Origin: Tubiluchus corallicola
Taxonomy: Eukaryota; Priapulida; Priapulimorpha; Priapulimorphida; Tubiluchidae
DNA length: 64,000 nt
NCBI GenBank assembly: GCA_030141605.1
Contig: JAQGDQ010000013.1
Location: 386,447-450,446 of the forward strand
Direction: 5' to 3'
Both the position numbers and the translations under genes were made by a program. Each line of letters starts with the position of its first letter. Position 1 is the stretch's first letter. The notes beneath the pieces are model-generated. The model saw only the letters and a list, made by a program, of their open reading frames with translations, was not told where the DNA came from and searched no databases. Shown piece by piece: positions 61,701 through 64,000 of the stretch.

Positions 61701-63251
61701 TATGTTTCGACTAATTAATTCCTCTCTGCTTGCTTGAAATCGCCTATGTCTTACTTACCTAGTTAATGGTTTCTCTTTAGTTGACGTTTAACTGTTTAAG
61801 TCTAGGCAGCGGCTAAACAAACACTGCAGCAGAGTCAAAGCCAAGCCTGGGGGCGACCTTGGCAATTTTATCTAGAAACTTAGTACCCACTAGTCAGGTT
61901 GTTATAACAACAGGTAGCAAGTAAAATTCTTTAACATGAAATTTGCTCCCAGGTCTTGCGTATACGAATGGCTAGAATTAGTGGTCAGTCGGGAAGCAAA
62001 AACGTATTTACTTATATAATAATTGGAGTATTTATGTTAGTAGTGCATTAAAACGAAACGTTGCTAAACGGGAAGTCATTAAGCGGGGACTTACTGTACT
62101 TACAAATTAAACATACACAAATGTGTTTCTCACTTTATTTAGCTAAAAAAAAATCAAATACGTAAATAATCGTTTTTGTTTCCACTGAGATATTAAGTTA
62201 ATTTGTGATTTGTTTCCACTGAGATTTGAGTTTTTTAAAGTACATGATTAAAGCACAAGATTTTCCTTTACTTACATAAAGCTTAAAAAATTCATCTTGA
62301 AATTTTATACCACTTGCATACTGCCTTTCTGCATACGGGTCTTACGTCAGCAACAACGCTGTATAAAACAATGTAAATTTAAACTCCCGCGATGATCTTT
62401 AGACGCAGCCTTTTTGACGACAAGGCATTTGAGACAAGTTTAGAATAAACACTGAGTAAAGTTTGAAAAAAGTAGAATGTTAAAATACTGTATATTGTCA
62501 ATAAGATTAAAAATAAGTTTTTCGGTTGGTGAGTGGTGCACCCTGGAGGGTGAGTCAGTGACATTTTACCAATTGGTGAAAACATTTTAAATAATTTATG
62601 ACTTTCTTTTCTAGTTACTTGAGTGTTTCAAGCAGGTAAGTGAAATGCTAAGAAATATAACTTTGCATGGAAAAATGTTTGGCACATAGTTTAACATTTA
62701 CTTTTCTCCCTCTGATTTACGTTGTGTATACATGACGTCATGTAATGGCGCTGTGTCGTGGGGGATTTAAGATGAAAATAAACAAAATAAACAACGCGAG
62801 TATGACATATGCGTAAAATTGCTATAAAGTAATATAATTTTTTATGGTAATTTTTCTGAAACCTACTTCAAGTACTCCCTTTTTTTGTCCTTTAAACTTT
62901 TGCCTTGAAAGGCTGCTGACTATTAAGAATGACACAAGAACATGACTTATTCGACAGTTTCCAACAATAACAGTTGAAATAATACAATTTATGCCGTGAA
63001 CTTAACCTAAAAAATTAACAATTTAGCTGAATAAATAAAACGAAAGATGAAGGAATAATTAACATCAGGAAATGACAAATCTATTACTATATATATGTAC
63101 ATACACTCAAACTCTATTCTCTCTCAATACCTTTGGCATTTTGCTGTTTTGCTTAAACTTTGTACAGATGAAAACAAACACGGGAAATTTTGGAGCTTCA
63201 TGAGTTTCAGCTTCCTCATCAACAATCCGATGAACACGAAACATCCAGCCT
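49753..63251 (-). CDS. METTL13: METTL13 (eEF1A lysine and N-terminal methyltransferase), 5' partial
   Basis: Dual-domain cytosolic enzyme; in humans it methylates eEF1A at Lys55 and at its N-terminus. Ten minus-strand exons: 63251-63131, 61326-61208, 59828-59683, 58748-58564, 56239-56062, 55924-55799, 54209-54136, 52500-52365, 51066-50938 and 50027-49753 (stop). Every junction is in phase, giving about 495 residues. Matches run in order: [33 protein letters not shown] and [37 protein letters not shown] and [40 protein letters not shown] (SAM motif I); [19 protein letters not shown] (acidic post-I); [11 protein letters not shown] and [19 protein letters not shown] and the VNEII terminus. So the middle region and complete C-terminal methyltransferase domain are here. 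About 200 N-terminal residues with the first methyltransferase domain lie beyond the right edge. At least five DNA transposons sit in its introns. Confidence 0.95.
50100..50420 (+). repeat. Interspersed repeat F, copy 1
   Basis: Reverse complement of 63715-64000: shared blocks include CTCTCACTAAGCAG, GCAGAAAATTTCAACTATCC and AGACACAACACTCTGATACA. It lies in the last intron of METTL13. Confidence 0.8.
51110..51330 (+). repeat. Possible decayed Tigger-like fragment
   Basis: GTACAATTGAACCTTGTTATACCACC resembles the CAGTCAAACCTCTTTATACC end of the 40455 family. No opposite end was found. Confidence 0.35.
52080..52330 (+). repeat. Interspersed repeat H, copy 2
   Basis: Matches 19240-19480 (GCAATAAGACAGCACGTAAG, TATAAAATTTCAAGATA). 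It lies in METTL13, just downstream in transcription of the exon at 52500-52365. Confidence 0.7.
52529..53076 (+). mobile_element. Tigger/pogo-like MITE
   Basis: Ends CAGTAAGTCCTCGTTTAACG and AAGTGAGGACTTACTG, same family as 30020, 58947 and 61472. The flanks are TG and CA instead of TA, probably through mutation. Confidence 0.8.
54542..55768. mobile_element. Tigger/pogo-like element, CAGTAAACTCTGTATAACTCG ends (1.2 kb)
   Basis: Left end CAGTAAACTCTGTATAACTC and right end GAGTTACAAAGAGTTTACTG, both beside TA. The interior is duplicated: 54700-54990 and 55340-55580 share AGTTTCAGCAAAAA, GAGAAATCCTG and AATTATTATTGCC..ATTCT blocks. No transposase was recognised. It ends 31 bp from a METTL13 exon. 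Confidence 0.85.
56565..58309 (-). mobile_element. hAT element with internal 60-bp minisatellite, copy 2
   Basis: Inverted relative to 41521-43199. Ends TAGAGCTCAGAGCTGTG (left) and CAGCTTAAGCCTCTA (right). It has about 18 units of the 60-bp repeat (57200-58305), against about eight in copy 1. The unique part matches copy 1 (for example TCTCTAATGCATTATTTGAA). Flanking octamers CTTATCGG and CTCATAAA do not match well, so the target duplication has decayed. It lies in METTL13 between the exons at 58748-58564 and 56239-56062. Confidence 0.85.
58947..59635 (+). mobile_element. Tigger/pogo-like MITE
   Basis: Ends CAGTAAATCCACGCTTAAC and TTGAGCGTGGACTGACTG, flanked by TA on both sides. Closely related to 30020-30688. 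The right end lies 48 bp from a METTL13 exon. Confidence 0.85.
60560..60712 (+). mobile_element. LINE 3' end with (TACTAT)n tail
   Basis: GAGGTGGTTGACAGGGTGACC, then CACCTCTGCTC (a potential stem), then AATAAATTACTATTACTATTAC. Related in layout to the minus-strand LINE end at 25618-25760. Confidence 0.6.
60787..61122 (+). repeat. Interspersed repeat D, copy 2
   Basis: Same orientation as 29025-29345, with shared blocks across the whole length. It lies in METTL13. Confidence 0.75.
61472..62096 (+). mobile_element. Tigger/pogo-like MITE
   Basis: Ends CAGTAAGTCCTCGCTTAATG and AAGCGGGGACTTACTG, with TA on both sides. The best-preserved terminal repeats of the family. Confidence 0.88.
62285..62420 (-). 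repeat. Interspersed repeat H, partial copy 3
   Basis: The reverse strand reads GGTATAAAATTTCAAGATGAA and TTTTTTAAGCTTTATGTAAG, matching 19390-19430. It lies in METTL13. Confidence 0.6.
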
Positions 63252-64000
63252 CTGCAACACGTACACTAACAATCATAATTATCATTACGTGAATGTGACA
63301 AAATTAACTCCCTCAGGACCGCGCCATTCAAAATAGGTATATTGGTCTTATAAGACCTACGACTTTTCTGCTACTGTATGAACACAGACATAACTAAATG
63401 ATTACAAATTAGCTACTGTTCTATTTAGCAGAATCTCAGCTATCCAATCAACCTATTTATTTAAACAATTATAAGTGATTTAACTGGAAAAATTAAGAAA
63501 AACATGCAATCTTCGCGCACTCCAACCTAGTCTATTGAGTAGCTTAGTCTGGTGTACACTTGTGTGATCCTATACACTATTTTATTGATAGTCTGCTTGC
63601 TACAGTTCAAGAGAACCCATCTATTGTACAGAGCTCCAGGAAAAGCCAACCGATCAGCCGAGGGCAAATTAAGACCATTTCATCTTTTGACAGGAATTTC
63701 CTTAAAAGCAAAGTACATTTGAGGTCAAAGTGTATCAGAGTGTTGTGTCTGGATAGTTGAAATTTTCTGCATTAATCAATTTCACACAAAAGACACTGTA
63801 CTTTGTTACAGTGCAAGCACTGCAGTTAATGAACGCTTTTTTGAATTTATTAGATTCAGAAATCGATTTTTAACTGGTCTAATGTTAGCAAATACATTTC
63901 ATATATAAATTTGCATGAAAATACATTGTGTGAAGAGTAGAAACCTTCAAAAATTATCAAATATAATGTAATCGCTGCTTAGTGAGAGCAGTTTTTCATG
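63252..64000. other. METTL13 intron with repeat F copy 2 (inverted)
   Basis: 63252-63714 holds no recognisable exon on either strand. 63715-64000 is the inverted copy of repeat F (50100-50420). The preceding METTL13 exon must supply two bases (GA expected for a Glu) and lies beyond the window. Confidence 0.6.

Noticed and set aside
1-64000. Possibility of tRNA, rRNA or CRISPR features
   Set aside because: No cloverleaf with conserved T-loop, no rRNA core motif and no spacer-type array was seen; all tandem arrays have contiguous units without unique spacers.

Overview
The window is AT-rich eukaryotic nuclear DNA from an invertebrate animal. The genes are split into many short exons with GT-AG introns, the introns are filled with small DNA transposons and minisatellites, and the protein families are metazoan: GABA-B-type receptors, the ubiquitination protein Morgue, a glucosidase II beta relative, METTL2 and METTL13. 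No rRNA, tRNA, CRISPR or operon structure was seen. The phylum cannot be fixed from the sequence alone. As I recall, Morgue has been reported mainly from protostome invertebrates, whereas expanded GABA-B receptor sets are also typical of sponges, placozoans and cnidarians.

Layout, left to right. (1) 1060-8180, plus strand: the 3' half of a GABA-B receptor gene (TM3-TM7 plus a C-terminal coiled coil); its 5' half lies left of the window. (2) 10423-20243, plus: the 5' part of a second GABA-B-like gene, with signal peptide and first part of the ligand-binding domain; no further exons were found. (3) 21789-23823, minus: the first two coding exons of a METTL2-like tRNA m3C methyltransferase, also without its 3' part. 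Genes 2 and 3 are convergent and both lose their 3' ends in the same 1.5 kb. (4) 26563-32237, plus: a complete morgue gene with C4 zinc finger, F-box and an E2 variant whose active-site Cys is Gly. Its last codons merge into a 31-bp minisatellite. (5) 36223-47371, plus: a six-exon gene for a short, membrane-anchored glucosidase II beta-like protein, with a 42-copy 51-bp satellite in its last intron. (6) 49753-63251, minus: ten exons of METTL13 (eEF1A methyltransferase); the N-terminal methyltransferase domain lies beyond the right edge.

All exon phases given for the genes were checked by hand and join in frame. Much of the rest is repeats. There are several Tigger/pogo-like elements with TA target sites and three hAT-like families: a 338-bp and a 464-bp element with 8-bp target duplications, and a 1.7-kb element carrying an internal 60-bp minisatellite, present twice in opposite orientation. 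Also seen are a near-perfect foldback element, three copies of a MITE beginning TAAGGCTTTTC, LINE 3' ends and decayed reverse-transcriptase C-termini. Most long ORFs in the window are minisatellite artefacts. The genes do not form a pathway. Shared themes are limited to two methyltransferases, two GABA-B receptors and one ubiquitination protein.
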